From Nocardia amamiensis (lineage in GTDB: Bacteria > Actinomycetota > Actinomycetes > Mycobacteriales > Mycobacteriaceae), in contig NZ_JADLQX010000016.1 in assembly GCF_015477605.1 (NCBI RefSeq), positions 124,001 to 188,000 of the forward strand: a DNA stretch of 64,000 nucleotides, given 5' to 3'. How positions within the stretch are numbered: the stretch's first letter is position 1; each line of letters begins with the position of its first letter. Both the position numbers and the translations under genes were made by a program. Below are positions 25,857 through 35,178 of this stretch, one piece after another. The notes under the pieces are model-generated. The model was given only the letters and a program-made list of their open reading frames with translations. It made no database searches and had not been told where the DNA came from.

Positions 25857-25958
25857 TCACAGCGGCGGGAAGCCCGCCGATCCGGTGGCCATCCAATTCC
25901 AGAACATCGCCGCGCGGTTGACGACCAATGCCACGATGTCGAGCACAACGCTTCCCAT
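25857..25958 (-). CDS. 33-residue hydrophobic small protein
   Basis: ATG at 25958 follows a strong GAGGAAG ribosome-binding site by about six bases. The product begins 'MGSVVLDIVALVVNRAAMFW' and ends with an aromatic-rich 'NWMATG' and 'GFPPL' segment; the first half could span or dip into the membrane. The unit is bounded by two stem-loop terminators, one upstream (malate synthase) and one downstream, so it must have its own promoter. I do not know its function. The strong initiation site and its own terminator argue that it is real. Confidence 0.65.
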   Translation of the reverse strand: MGSVVLDIVALVVNRAAMFWNWMATGSAGFPPL

Positions 25959-26039
25959 GAATCTTCCTCACAATCGAACGATCTCGTGCGGCACCCAGGG
26001 TAACGGACCGATAAACAGGATCGAAACTCGTGAAAAGAA

Positions 26040-26076
26040 GCGAATCCCCCGGCCGAGACTCGGCCAGGGGATTCGC
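26040..26076 (-). terminator. Terminator hairpin of malate synthase gene
   Basis: GCGAATCCCC (26040-26049) pairs perfectly with GGGGATTCGC (26067-26076), and the inner stem GGCCG/CGGCC adds five pairs around an AGACT loop. It starts 13 bases after the malate synthase stop. Confidence 0.85.
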
Positions 26077-26088
26077 GACATCCGGAAT

Positions 26089-28269
26089 CTAGACGCAGGC
26101 CAGGGCCTTCGCCTCGCGACGACGGCGGTGCAGGATCGGCTCGGTGTATCCGTTGGGCTGCTTGGTGCCCTCCAGGATCAGCTCCTTCGCCGCCTGGAAG
26201 GCGATGCTGCCCGCGAAGTCCGGCGCCATGGGCCGGTAGTTCGGGTCACCGGCGTTCTGCCGGTCCACGACCGGGGCCATCCGCTCCAGGCTGGCCACCA
26301 CCTGGTCGGCGGTGACGACGCCGTGGCGCAGCCAGTTCGCCATCAGCTGGCTGGAAATGCGCAGGGTCGCCCGGTCTTCCATGAGCGCGACGTCCTTGAT
26401 GTCGGGCACCTTGGAGCAGCCGACGCCCTGGTCGATCCAGCGCACCACGTAGCCGAGGATGGACTGCGAGTTGTTGTCCAGCTCTTGGCGCTTCTCCTCG
26501 TCGGTCCAGTTCGGCTCCGCGGCCAGCGGGATCTGCAGGATCTCCTCGACGGTGGCGCGGCGGCCGCCCTTGGCGATCTCCTGCTGCCGCTTGAACACGT
26601 CGACCAGGTGGTAGTGGGTCGCGTGCAGGGTGGCGGCGGTGGGCGAGGGCACCCACGCGGTGTTGGCACCCGCGCGCGGGTGACCGATCTTCTGCGTGAG
26701 CATGTCGGCCATCAGGTCCGGCATGGCCCACATGCCCTTGCCGATCTGCGCACGCCCCGGCAAACCTGCGCTGAGACCTGTATCGACGTTCCAGTCCTCG
26801 TAGGACAGGATCCACTGCTGGGCCTTCATGTCGGCCTTGCGGACCATCGGCCCGGCCTCCATGGAGGTGTGGATCTCGTCGCCGGTGCGGTCGAGGAAGC
26901 CGGTGTTGATGAACACGACGCGCTCGGCGGCGGCCTGGATGCACGCCTTCAGGTTCACCGTGGTGCGGCGCTCCTCGTCCATGATGCCGACCTTGAGGGT
27001 GTTGCGCTCCAGGCCGATGACGTCCTCGATCCGGCCGAACAGCTCGTTGGTGAACGCGACCTCGTCGGGGCCGTGCATCTTCGGCTTCACGATGTAGACC
27101 GAGCCGGTGCGGCTGTTCTTCAGTTGCGCGTCGCCGGCCAGGCTGTGCTTGGCGATCAGCGAGGTGATCAGCCCGTCCATGATGCCCTCGGGCACCTCGT
27201 TGCCCTCGGCGTCGAGGATCGCGTCCGAGGTCATCAGGTGACCGACGTTGCGCACGAACAGCAGCGAACGGCCGTGCAGCACCAGCTCACCGCCGTCCAG
27301 CGCGGTGTAGACGCGGTCGGGGTTCATGGTGCGGGTGAAGGTCTTGTCACCCTTGGTGACCTTCTCGGCGAGGTCGCCCTTCATCAGGCCGAGCCAGTTG
27401 TGGTAGCACACCACCTTGTCCTCGGCGTCCACGGCGGCGACCGAGTCCTCGAAGTCCATGATGGTGGTCACCGCCGACTCCAGCACGACGTCCTTGACGC
27501 CCGCGGTGTCGGTGCTGCCGATCGGCGACTGCGGGTCGATCTGGATCTCGATGTGCAGGCCGTTGTGCTTCAGCAGCACCGAACTCGGCGACTCCGGATC
27601 GCCCAGGTAGCCGACCAGCTGGGAGGCGTCGGCCAGACCGATGCTGGTGCCGTCCTCCAAGCCGACCTCCAGCTCGCCGTCGACGATCTTGTACGACGTC
27701 GAACCGATGTGCGAACCGGTGATCAGGGTGACCGCGTCGTCGAGGAAGTTGCGCGCCCACTCGATGACCTTGTCGCCGCGCACCTTGTTGTAGCCGGTGC
27801 CCTTCTCCGCGCCGTTGGCCTCGGAGATGGCGTCGGTGCCGTAGAGCGCGTCGTACAGCGAGCCCCAGCGCGCGTTCGCCGCGTTGATCGCGAAGCGAGC
27901 GTTCATCACCGGCACCACCAGCTGCGGGCCCGCGGTCACGGCGATCTCGTCGTCGACGTTCTGGGTGGTGATCTGGAAATCGGCCGGCTCGGGGCGCAGG
28001 TAGCCGATCTCGGTCAGGAAGTTCTTGTAGGCGGCCTTGTCGTAGTTCGCTCCGGGGTGCTCGGCGTGCCAGGCGTCGACCTTGCCCTGGATCTCGTCGC
28101 GCTCGGCCAGCAGGGCGCGGTTGCGCGGAGCGAGATCGTTGATGACCTGTTCGGCGCCCGCCCAGAACGCGGCGGAATCGACGCCGGTACCGGGAAGCGC
28201 CTCGTTCTCGACGAACTCGTGGAGAACGCTGGCCACCTGGAGCCCGCCGACCTGAATCCGCTCTGTCAT
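26089..28269 (-). CDS. glcB: Malate synthase G
   Basis: 726-residue glyoxylate-cycle enzyme that condenses glyoxylate with acetyl-CoA to malate in the cytosol; length and sequence are those of the G isoform. Landmarks are '[20 protein letters not shown]', the TIM-barrel stretch '[19 protein letters not shown]', '[19 protein letters not shown]', and the conserved '[16 protein letters not shown]' with the catalytic Arg/Glu region. It is monocistronic, with a clear terminator downstream and AGTGAGGCAG before the ATG at 28269. It is needed for growth on fatty acids, acetate or sterols, which fits the acyl-CoA dehydrogenases nearby. Confidence 0.98.
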   Translation of the reverse strand: MTERIQVGGLQVASVLHEFVENEALPGTGVDSAAFWAGAEQVINDLAPRNRALLAERDEIQGKVDAWHAEHPGANYDKAAYKNFLTEIGYLRPEPADFQITTQNVDDEIAVTAGPQLVVPVMNARFAINAANARWGSLYDALYGTDAISEANGAEKGTGYNKVRGDKVIEWARNFLDDAVTLITGSHIGSTSYKIVDGELEVGLEDGTSIGLADASQLVGYLGDPESPSSVLLKHNGLHIEIQIDPQSPIGSTDTAGVKDVVLESAVTTIMDFEDSVAAVDAEDKVVCYHNWLGLMKGDLAEKVTKGDKTFTRTMNPDRVYTALDGGELVLHGRSLLFVRNVGHLMTSDAILDAEGNEVPEGIMDGLITSLIAKHSLAGDAQLKNSRTGSVYIVKPKMHGPDEVAFTNELFGRIEDVIGLERNTLKVGIMDEERRTTVNLKACIQAAAERVVFINTGFLDRTGDEIHTSMEAGPMVRKADMKAQQWILSYEDWNVDTGLSAGLPGRAQIGKGMWAMPDLMADMLTQKIGHPRAGANTAWVPSPTAATLHATHYHLVDVFKRQQEIAKGGRRATVEEILQIPLAAEPNWTDEEKRQELDNNSQSILGYVVRWIDQGVGCSKVPDIKDVALMEDRATLRISSQLMANWLRHGVVTADQVVASLERMAPVVDRQNAGDPNYRPMAPDFAGSIAFQAAKELILEGTKQPNGYTEPILHRRRREAKALACV

Positions 28270-28446
28270 CTACTGCCTCACTTCCGAGAAAGCCAAGTGG
28301 GAAACAGGGCCATGTTACCCGCGGGTAGTGGTGCCACCGCACGTCGGGTCATCCGGCCCTCTGCCTCATCCATTCCGCCACGCCGTGGTGCACAGGTTCG
28401 TCACCCGGCGGGTCTTGTGGCCGTCGGCGGTCGGCCGCACAGCCTC

Positions 28447-28492
28447 TTGATCGTATCGCGCGGCCGATTTAATGTACTGATCGGAACATTTA
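28447..28492 (+). promoter_or_regulatory. Promoter and TetR-type operator of the SDR-ADH-TetR-ACAD operon
   Basis: -35 TTGATC (28447-28452), 17-base spacer, -10 TAATGT (28470-28475). An inverted repeat centred on GATC covers 28469-28492, with arms TTAATGT and ACATTTA, and overlaps the -10 and start. This is the usual layout of a TetR operator; the TetR gene encoded in the operon is the likely ligand-responsive repressor. The ribosome-binding site AGGAG (28498-28502) precedes GTG 28508. Confidence 0.65.
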
Positions 28493-28507
28493 CCGACAGG
28501 AGTTCAG

Positions 28508-29248
28508 GTGCCACTCACCGACAAGGTCGCCCTCGTCACCGGGGGCAGCCGGGGTTTGGGCAAACAGATGGTGCTCGCGTTCGCCGAAGCGGGCGCGGAC
28601 GTGGTGATCGCCAGCCGCAAGCTGGACGGGTGCACCGCCCTCGCCGACGAGGTGACCGAGCGGTTCGGCCGCCGCGCACTGCCGGTCGCCTGCAACGTCA
28701 GCGACTGGTCGCAGTGCGACGCTTTGGTGGAGACGGCCTACGCCGAGTTCGGACGGGTCGACGTACTGGTCAACAATGCCGGGCTCTCGCCGCTGTACCC
28801 GAGCCTGGATCAGGTCACCGAGGCATTGTTCGACAAGGTCATCGGCGTGAACCTGAAAGGACCGTTCCGGCTTTCGGCGCTGATCGGCAGCCGGATGGCG
28901 GCCGCGGGCGGCGGCTCGATCATCAACATCTCCTCGATCGAGGCGACCAGACCGGAGCCGTTCGCGGTCCCCTATTCGGCGGCCAAGGCCGGGCTCAGCG
29001 CCCTGACCGGCGGACTGGCACAGACCTTCGCGCCGTCGGTGCGGGTCAACACCATCCAGTGCGGCCCGTTCGCCACCGACATCTCCGCCGCGTGGCCGGA
29101 CGAACTGCGGGCGGAACTCACCAAGCACAACGCGCTGCGCCGGGTCGGTGAGCCGGACGAGATCGTCGGCGCGGCATTGTTCTTTGCAACCGATGCGTCG
29201 GCGTTCTGCACCGGAGCGACCCTCGCCGTGGACGGAGGCTGGCGATGA
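28508..29248 (+). CDS. Short-chain dehydrogenase/reductase (SDR)
   Basis: 246-residue classical SDR. The NAD(P)-binding 'VTGGSRGLGKQMVLAF' lies at the N-terminus, 'VNNAGLSP' near residue 90, the catalytic Ser in 'INISSIEATRP' and the active-site 'YSAAK' near residue 158; the end 'FCTGATLAVDGGWR' is typical. It would reduce or oxidise a carbonyl/alcohol substrate. First gene of an operon that overlaps the ADH gene by four bases (ATGA). Confidence 0.93.
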   Translation: MPLTDKVALVTGGSRGLGKQMVLAFAEAGADVVIASRKLDGCTALADEVTERFGRRALPVACNVSDWSQCDALVETAYAEFGRVDVLVNNAGLSPLYPSLDQVTEALFDKVIGVNLKGPFRLSALIGSRMAAAGGGSIINISSIEATRPEPFAVPYSAAKAGLSALTGGLAQTFAPSVRVNTIQCGPFATDISAAWPDELRAELTKHNALRRVGEPDEIVGAALFFATDASAFCTGATLAVDGGWR

Positions 29249-30294
29249 AAGCACTGACCTACGAGGGCCCGGAACAGATTTCCTACTCCGATCGTCCCGA
29301 CCCCGCGCTGCCCGGACGCGACGGCGCGATCGTCCAGGTCACCGCCACCGGGATCTGCGGCAGCGACCTGCACATCTACGGCGGACACGGTTTCGTGTCC
29401 ACCACCGGTTACTGCGTCGGGCACGAGGCGGTCGGCGAGATCGTCGAAGTCGGGCCGCAGACCCCCGGCTTCGCGGTCGGGGACCGCGTGCTGGTGCCCG
29501 CGTCCGTGGGCTGCGACAGCTGCTCGCAGTGCCGCGCCGGGATCGTCGCCGCGTGCGCTCGGCACCCGCTGCCGGTCGACGCCTGCTACGGCCTCGGCGG
29601 CTCGCTGCCGGGCTGCCAGGCCCAGCTGCTCGCCGTCCCGCACGCCACGGGAAACCTGGCGAAGCTGCCCGACGAGGTGAGCGACGCGGCCGCTGTCGTG
29701 CTCACCGACAACGCGCCCACCGCCTGGTACGGCGCCCGCCGCGCCCGGATCGCCCCGGGCGACACGGTCGTCGTGATCGGGCTCGGCCCGGTCGGGCTCA
29801 TGGCGGTCCAGTCCGCGTTCGCGATGGGCGCGGCGCGGGTGCTCGGCGTCGACCTGCTCGCCGAACGCCGCAAGCGTGCCGCCGACCTCGGCGCCGAGCC
29901 GGTCGAGTCGGACGACCCGAAGCAGGCGATCCGCGAAACGCTGGGCGGCGGCGCGGACGTGGCTATCGAGGCGGTGGGCGCCGACGCCACCATCAAACTC
30001 GCGATCAGCGCGGTCGGGCACCGCGGACGGGTCAGCGTGGTCGGCGTGAGCCAGAACCGCGCCTACCCGTTCCACATGATGGCCGCACAGGTGAAGGAGC
30101 TCGAGTTCCATATCGGCCTGTGCTCGGTCCAATACGAACTGCCCGCACTGCTGAAACTCACCGCGGGCGGGAGGATCCGGCCCGAAGCCGTGGTCACTCA
30201 TCAGCTTCCGATGTCCGACGGACCCGCGGCCTACCGCATGTTCGCCGATCGGTCCGATGGAGTGGGCAAGGTCGTGCTGGACCCACGCCGATGA
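29245..30294 (+). CDS. Zinc-dependent alcohol dehydrogenase (MDR family)
   Basis: 349 residues. The catalytic-zinc ligands lie in 'ICGSDLHIYGGHG' and 'GHEAVGEIVEVG'; the structural zinc lobe is 'CDSCSQCRAGIVAAC'; the Rossmann glycine motif is 'GLGPVGLMAVQSAF'. It oxidises an alcohol with NAD(P). It overlaps the SDR gene upstream and the TetR gene downstream (ATGA), so the three are translated together; the set suggests catabolism of an alcohol through an aldehyde or ketone to an acyl-CoA, but the substrate is not evident. Confidence 0.93.
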   Translation: MKALTYEGPEQISYSDRPDPALPGRDGAIVQVTATGICGSDLHIYGGHGFVSTTGYCVGHEAVGEIVEVGPQTPGFAVGDRVLVPASVGCDSCSQCRAGIVAACARHPLPVDACYGLGGSLPGCQAQLLAVPHATGNLAKLPDEVSDAAAVVLTDNAPTAWYGARRARIAPGDTVVVIGLGPVGLMAVQSAFAMGAARVLGVDLLAERRKRAADLGAEPVESDDPKQAIRETLGGGADVAIEAVGADATIKLAISAVGHRGRVSVVGVSQNRAYPFHMMAAQVKELEFHIGLCSVQYELPALLKLTAGGRIRPEAVVTHQLPMSDGPAAYRMFADRSDGVGKVVLDPRR

Positions 30295-30929
30295 CCGCAC
30301 CGTCGCGCCGCCGCGGCCGCCCGCCCGCCGCCGAATCGACGGCGAGCGACACCAGGGACCGGATCATGCGCGCGGCGATCGACCTGTTCGCCGAGAAAGG
30401 ATTCCACGGCACCGGCGTGGCCGAAATCGGCGAACGCGCCGACGTGCAGCGCGGCGCGCTGTACTACCACATCGGCTCCAAGGAGGAGCTGCTGTGGCAG
30501 ATCCTGCGCGACTACATCCAGCTGATGCTGCTGGACGCCGAACAGATCGCCGCCGGCCCGGACGATCCGATCGCCAAGCTGCGCAAGCTGATCCACAGTC
30601 ACGTCCGGCTGATCATTCGCCATCAGCGTGAGGTGGCCATCCAGTTGCGCGACGTCGGCGCGCTGACCGGCGACCGCGCCGCCGAACTCCAGGATTTGCG
30701 CGACCGGGTCCAGCGCTGCTGGCAGCGGGTCATCGACGCGGGCCACGCCGAGGGGCTGCTGCGCACCGACGACCACGTGGTCACCAACAGCGTGCTCGGC
30801 ATGCTGAACATGGTGACGTTCTGGTACCGCCCACACGGCGACCGCTCCCCCGGCGAGATCGCCGAGATCCTCGCGACCACCCTGCTCGACGGCGCGGTGA
30901 CCGACGCCGCCCGACATCCGAAAGGCTGA
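30291..30929 (+). CDS. TetR/AcrR-family regulator of the SDR-ADH-ACAD operon
   Basis: 212 residues. The HTH is 'RDRIMRAAIDLFAEKGFHG', 'GVAEIGERADVQRGALY' and 'YHIGSKEELLWQIL', followed by an all-helical ligand domain with a C-terminal 'SPGEIAEILATTLLDGAV' common in FadR/KstR-like regulators. It lies inside the operon whose promoter carries a TetR-type inverted repeat, so autoregulation is likely. Confidence 0.9.
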   Translation: MTAPSRRRGRPPAAESTASDTRDRIMRAAIDLFAEKGFHGTGVAEIGERADVQRGALYYHIGSKEELLWQILRDYIQLMLLDAEQIAAGPDDPIAKLRKLIHSHVRLIIRHQREVAIQLRDVGALTGDRAAELQDLRDRVQRCWQRVIDAGHAEGLLRTDDHVVTNSVLGMLNMVTFWYRPHGDRSPGEIAEILATTLLDGAVTDAARHPKG

Positions 30930-30931
30930 CC

Positions 30932-32221
30932 ATGGCTTGGGATTTCGAGACCGATCCGGAATATCAGCGAAAGCTGGACTGGGCCGCGGAGTTCGTCCGC
31001 GCCGAGGTGGAACCGCTCGATCTGCTCTACCCGAATCCCTACGACCGCACCAACCGCGAGGCCATGGCATTGATGCGGCCGCTGAAGGAAAGAGTCAAGG
31101 AGCAGGGCCTCTGGGCCTGCCATCTGGGCCCGGAACTGGGTGGCCCCGGCTATGGGCAGCTGAAGCTCGCGCTGCTCAACGAGGTGCTGGGCACCTCGGT
31201 GTGGGCGCCGTCGGTCTTCGGCTGCCAGGCGCCGGATTCCGGCAACGCGGAGATCCTCGCCCATTACGGCACGCCGGAGCAGCAGGAGACCTACCTCCAG
31301 CCGCTGCTGGCCGGGGAGATCGGTTCCTGCTACGTGATGACGGAGCCGACCGGCGGTTCGGATCCCACCCTGTTCCGGACCCGCGCGGTGCGCGACGGCG
31401 ACCACTGGGTGATCAACGGCGAGAAGTGGTTCAACTCGAACGCGCAGTTCGCCGCCTTTCACATCGTCATGGTGGTGACCGACCCGGAGGTCAGCCCGTA
31501 CCAAGGCATGTCGATGTTCATCGTGCCCGCCGACGCTCCCGGCCTGGAGATCGTGAAGAACTTCCACGTCGCCGGATTCAGCGAGCACGAGGGACACCTG
31601 CGATTCACCGACGTGCGCGTTCCGGCCGATCACCTGCTCGGCGAAGAAGGGCAGGGGTTCGTCGTCGCGCAGACGCGATTGGGCGGCGGCCGGGTGCATC
31701 ATGCGATGCGCACGGTCGCCTTGGTGCGCAAGGCATTCGACATGATGGCCGAGCGGGCGGTGTCGCGGCCGATGCGCGGCGGCCCGCTGGCCGGGTTGCA
31801 GATGACCCAGGAACGCATCGCCGACAGCTGGATCGAGATGGAGCAGTTCCGGCTGCTGGTGCTGCGCACCGCCTGGCGCATCGACAAGGAGCAGGACTAT
31901 CGGAAGGTCCGCAAGGACATCGCCGCCATCAAGGTCGCGATGCCCAAGGTGATGCACGACATCGCCCAGCGCGCGCTGCACCTGCACGGCGCGATCGGCG
32001 TCAGCCAGGACCTGCCGTTCGTGGACATGCTCAGCTACGCCGAGGTGATGGCCATCGCCGACGGCCCCACCGAGGTGCACAAGATCACGCTGGCGAAGGA
32101 GGTCCTGAAGGACTACACGCCCGGGGACCCGGTGTACCCCAGCGGATACCGGCCCGCGTTGCGTGAGAAGGCCCGTGAACTAGTGGCCCAGCGGCTCGAA
32201 CACATCGTCGGGAATCTCTGA
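30932..32221 (+). CDS. Acyl-CoA dehydrogenase family protein
   Basis: 429 residues, FAD enzyme of the ACAD superfamily. 'GNAEILAHYGTPEQQETYL', 'CYVMTEPTGGSDPT' (flavin-binding), 'VINGEKWFNSNAQF' and the C-terminal 'RALHLHGAIGVSQDLPF' and 'YAEVMAIADGPTEVHKI' are present. It resembles the ACAD10/11-like group acting on larger acyl-CoAs. It starts two bases after the TetR gene, completing the operon. Confidence 0.93.
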   Translation: MAWDFETDPEYQRKLDWAAEFVRAEVEPLDLLYPNPYDRTNREAMALMRPLKERVKEQGLWACHLGPELGGPGYGQLKLALLNEVLGTSVWAPSVFGCQAPDSGNAEILAHYGTPEQQETYLQPLLAGEIGSCYVMTEPTGGSDPTLFRTRAVRDGDHWVINGEKWFNSNAQFAAFHIVMVVTDPEVSPYQGMSMFIVPADAPGLEIVKNFHVAGFSEHEGHLRFTDVRVPADHLLGEEGQGFVVAQTRLGGGRVHHAMRTVALVRKAFDMMAERAVSRPMRGGPLAGLQMTQERIADSWIEMEQFRLLVLRTAWRIDKEQDYRKVRKDIAAIKVAMPKVMHDIAQRALHLHGAIGVSQDLPFVDMLSYAEVMAIADGPTEVHKITLAKEVLKDYTPGDPVYPSGYRPALREKARELVAQRLEHIVGNL

Positions 32222-32379
32222 CCTACCGCGACGCCGCGCGAGTCGGCACCGAAACCGCCGGGAGTGGCGCAGCGACGGCTACGTGCGCCGCGGGGACCGG
32301 CGTGGACCGGACTCCACACGGACCGACGACGAGATGTGCGGCGCACGAGGTGGGCCGGGCGGTCGATGTGGAAACAGAT

Positions 32380-33078
32380 TCAGGACGCACGCCTGGCCAT
32401 GGCTTCGCTACCCGTCACATCCACGTAGGGCGCCGCCGGACTCAGCCGCAGAACCGCGGGCATGCGGCGGGTCAACGCGGGCGGGCCGTGGAATTCCAGA
32501 CGGCCCGTGCGAACGGCGTGCGGCACCGGAATGCGACCGAGCCATACCTGATACAGCGAGTCGACGTCGGAGCTCATCACCACGTCGACCGGATACCCGG
32601 GATCGGACTCGCATACCGACGGCACGCCGGCTTCGATCACGATCCAGAAGCGGCGTGGCTCGTCGGTGAAGCGGACCAAAAGCACCTGACGCCTGCCCGG
32701 GAACGACGAGGTGTCCAGGCGCCGGTGCATCCACCACACCAGCAGCGCGGCGTCGCGTTCGTCATCGCGTGGGGGGCCGAAGGTCCACCGTGCGCCCCAT
32801 TCCCCTAGTCCGAACAAGACCGGCTCCAGCGCCCGTCCAGCGTGGGTGAGCAGGTACTCGCCGCCTATCTTGTCCACCAGCCCAGCCCGTTCGAACTGTC
32901 GCAGGCGTTTGGCGAGCAGGGTGCGCGACAGGCCGGGCAGGCCGCGGGCGATGTCGTTGAACCGGGTGGTGCCCAGCAGCAGGTCGCGCAGGATCAGCAG
33001 CGACCAGCGCTCGCCCACCAGGTCGAGCGCCCGCGAGATCGGACAGTATTGGCCGTAGCTCGGCGTCGGTGTCGTCAT
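32380..33078 (-). CDS. HxlR-family regulator with C-terminal SCP2-like domain
   Basis: 232 residues. The first 100 residues form an HxlR winged helix ('YCPISRALDLVGERWSLLIL' and 'PGLSRTLLAKRLRQFERAG'), with a Cys at position 12 conserved in redox- or ligand-sensing members. The C-terminal half ('VDVVMSSDVDSLYQVWLGR', 'GPPALTRRMPAVLRLSPAA') resembles an SCP2/sterol-carrier fold, seen in other actinobacterial HxlR proteins and suggesting a lipid ligand. It is divergent from an acyl-CoA dehydrogenase gene across an inverted repeat, so it probably controls that gene. Confidence 0.88.
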   Translation of the reverse strand: MTTPTPSYGQYCPISRALDLVGERWSLLILRDLLLGTTRFNDIARGLPGLSRTLLAKRLRQFERAGLVDKIGGEYLLTHAGRALEPVLFGLGEWGARWTFGPPRDDERDAALLVWWMHRRLDTSSFPGRRQVLLVRFTDEPRRFWIVIEAGVPSVCESDPGYPVDVVMSSDVDSLYQVWLGRIPVPHAVRTGRLEFHGPPALTRRMPAVLRLSPAAPYVDVTGSEAMARRAS

Positions 33079-33103
33079 GTGGCCTCGCGAATGGGTCTCG
33101 TTT

Positions 33104-33122
33104 GTGGACCGGGGCGGTCCAC
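33104..33122. promoter_or_regulatory. Perfect inverted repeat, likely HxlR operator
   Basis: GTGGACCG-GGG-CGGTCCAC is a perfect repeat with 8-bp arms. It lies 26 bases before the HxlR start and 45 bases before the divergent acyl-CoA dehydrogenase start, where a regulator could control both. Confidence 0.6.
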
Positions 33123-33166
33123 TTTCTGCACTATCTCGTTATCGCGACGGTTCCTAACTTCGAAAC

Positions 33167-34306
33167 ATGACCACTTTCGCTTCTGACATCACCGACACCA
33201 CGACCGACTGGCTTGCGCTCGCCCGCCAAGTAGGCGAGACCCTCCGCCCCGAGGTAGCCGCCCGCGACCGATCCGGCGAGTTCTCGACGACCGCCTTCGG
33301 CCTCCTGCGCGACAGCGGACTCTCCGCGGCCCTCGTCCCCCGCCAGTTCGGAGGCGGCGGGATCACGCACCGAGAAATGGGTGCGCTACTGCGTGAGCTG
33401 GGGCGCCACGATCCGTCCACCGCCGTAGCCTTCGCGATGCACACCCACCTGGTAGCAGCCCAGGTGTGGCGGCACAACCATGGCATCGACGTCGCCCCAC
33501 TGTTCCGGAAGGTCGTCGCGGGCGCGATTCTGGTGAGCACCGGCGCCTCCGACTGGGTCGGCTCCAACGGCCACGCCGAGCGAGTCGACGGCGGTTACCG
33601 TGTGCACGCACGCAAAGCACCGGCCAGCGGATGTGAGGCCGGCACCGTACTGGTGACCAGCGTGCGTTGGGACGACGCACCGCACGGCCCGCAGGTGCTG
33701 CACTGCGCCATCCCGTTCGACGCCGATGGTGTACGGCTCGAAAAGACCTGGGACACTCTCGGTTTGCGCGCCACCGGTTCGCACACCGTCGTGCTCGAGC
33801 AAGTGTTCGTGCCCGATGCCGCGGTATCGCTGGCTCGACCCGCGGACGCGTGGCCGCCGCTGCTGAACATCGTGATCGGAGCGGCGATGCCGCTCGTCAT
33901 GGCGGCCTACCTCGGCATCGCCGACAGCGCGGTCGAACTCACCACGGCACTCGCGGCGGGCCGGACCGACGCGCCGACCATCCAGCTGGCCGGCGAGATG
34001 GTCACCGCGTACACAACAGCCGCCGATCTCGTCGACGCCATGTTCGCCGGATCGGACGACCTGCGCTTCGACAACACCGATCAGCACGCGAGCCGGACGC
34101 TCGCCCGCAAGACCGCCGCGGCCGATGCGCTCGTGCACACCGTACGTCTTGCCATGGAAACCATTGGCGGCCTCGGCTATTCCCGCACCTGCGAGCTGGA
34201 GATGCGCTACCGCGACGTGCACGGCTGCCTGTTCCATCCGCTTCCGCGCGCCAAGCAGACCCGGTTATCCGGTCGCGTTCTGCTCGGGCACTCGCCGATC
34301 GGCTGA
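33167..34306 (+). CDS. Acyl-CoA dehydrogenase-like flavoprotein (DszC/SfnB-type)
   Basis: 379 residues of the ACAD fold. 'LVPRQFGGGGITHREMGALL' and 'HDPSTAVAFAMHTHLVAAQ' are N-terminal ACAD helices; 'TWDTLGLRATGSHTVVLEQV' is the family beta-domain motif; 'METIGGLGYSRTCELEMRY' is the C-terminal helix bundle. Members with this pattern include both dehydrogenases and FMN-dependent monooxygenases, so the reaction is open. It starts at ATG 33167, divergent from the HxlR gene, and has no operon partner. Confidence 0.88.
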   Translation: MTTFASDITDTTTDWLALARQVGETLRPEVAARDRSGEFSTTAFGLLRDSGLSAALVPRQFGGGGITHREMGALLRELGRHDPSTAVAFAMHTHLVAAQVWRHNHGIDVAPLFRKVVAGAILVSTGASDWVGSNGHAERVDGGYRVHARKAPASGCEAGTVLVTSVRWDDAPHGPQVLHCAIPFDADGVRLEKTWDTLGLRATGSHTVVLEQVFVPDAAVSLARPADAWPPLLNIVIGAAMPLVMAAYLGIADSAVELTTALAAGRTDAPTIQLAGEMVTAYTTAADLVDAMFAGSDDLRFDNTDQHASRTLARKTAAADALVHTVRLAMETIGGLGYSRTCELEMRYRDVHGCLFHPLPRAKQTRLSGRVLLGHSPIG

Positions 34307-34413
34307 CCCTCGTCCGATCCGTCAGCGCCGCTGCGCGCGTCAATCATCGGTGCGGGCGCCGCCCTCCAGGCACAATGAACCCGAGGCCACGCGACGACGT
34401 CCGAGGAGATGCC

Positions 34414-34950
34414 ATGGTGTCCGTACGCAGGATCACCCGTTCGCCGATCACCTGGATCGTCACCGTGCTGGCGGTGGCCGGGCTCGGCGTCGGCCTGGCC
34501 CTGTTCCAGCCGTGGCGGCTGTTCACCGACACCACCGTCCAGGAGGCGGCGCCCTCGGTCTCCGCCGTTCCGGCACCCGGCGCCGAGGTACCGCAGCCCC
34601 GCGCCATTGCCAACGGCACGTTCGTCTCGCATGAGCACGCGACGGCGGGCACGGTCGTGGTCCTGCGACTGCCCGACGGCAGCAGGGTGCTGCGGTTGGA
34701 GAACCTCGACACCTCCGACGGGCCTGACCTGCACGTCTGGCTCACCGACGCCCCGGTACGCGAGGGTCGTGACGGGTGGTTCGTCTTCGATGACGGCGTG
34801 CACACCGACCTGGGCAAGCTCAAGGGCAACCAGGGCAACCAGAACTACGCCATCCCCGCCGAGGCGGACCTCACCCAGCTGACCAGCGTCGCCATCTGGT
34901 GCGACCGGTTCAACGTCTCCTTCGGCGCGGCCGAGCTGCGTACGGCCTGA
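34414..34950 (+). CDS. Membrane-anchored DM13-domain protein
   Basis: 178 residues. An N-terminal helix ('WIVTVLAVAGLGVGLALF') anchors it to the membrane. The rest is a DM13 domain: 'ANGTFVSHEHATAGTVVV', 'GPDLHVWLTDAP', 'DLGKLKGNQGNQNYAIP' and 'VAIWCDRFNVSFGAAEL', including the conserved Cys proposed to act in redox electron transfer. The ATG at 34414 follows GAGGAG. It is monocistronic. Confidence 0.92.
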   Translation: MVSVRRITRSPITWIVTVLAVAGLGVGLALFQPWRLFTDTTVQEAAPSVSAVPAPGAEVPQPRAIANGTFVSHEHATAGTVVVLRLPDGSRVLRLENLDTSDGPDLHVWLTDAPVREGRDGWFVFDDGVHTDLGKLKGNQGNQNYAIPAEADLTQLTSVAIWCDRFNVSFGAAELRTA

Positions 34951-35178
34951 TCGGCACCACCCTCGGCAGGGCGCGCTCGCAATCATCGGCGAACGGCCCT
35001 CGGCCTCATCATCAGCATCCGGCACTGCCGATCGCGCCGCACTTCGAGCACCAGTGATCGGCGGTGCTGCCGCGCCGGAAAAATGACCCGACAACGGCGG
35101 GTGCGCTGTGCCACCATGTGTTTCGACGACGACCACCGGATCGAGGGTGGTCGCTGAGCAGTGAGAGGAGGGGCGGCA

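Noticed and set aside
25508-25948. 146-codon minus-strand frame between the membrane protein and the 33-residue ORF
   Set aside because: It crosses the terminator of the small ORF and overlaps it in another frame; no family resemblance and no ribosome-binding site.
25828-29151. Very long open plus-strand frame (over 1,100 codons) antisense to malate synthase
   Set aside because: It is the GC-rich antisense shadow of glcB; its translation is low-complexity Val/Asp/Gly/His-rich and matches no family, and it runs out of frame into the SDR gene.
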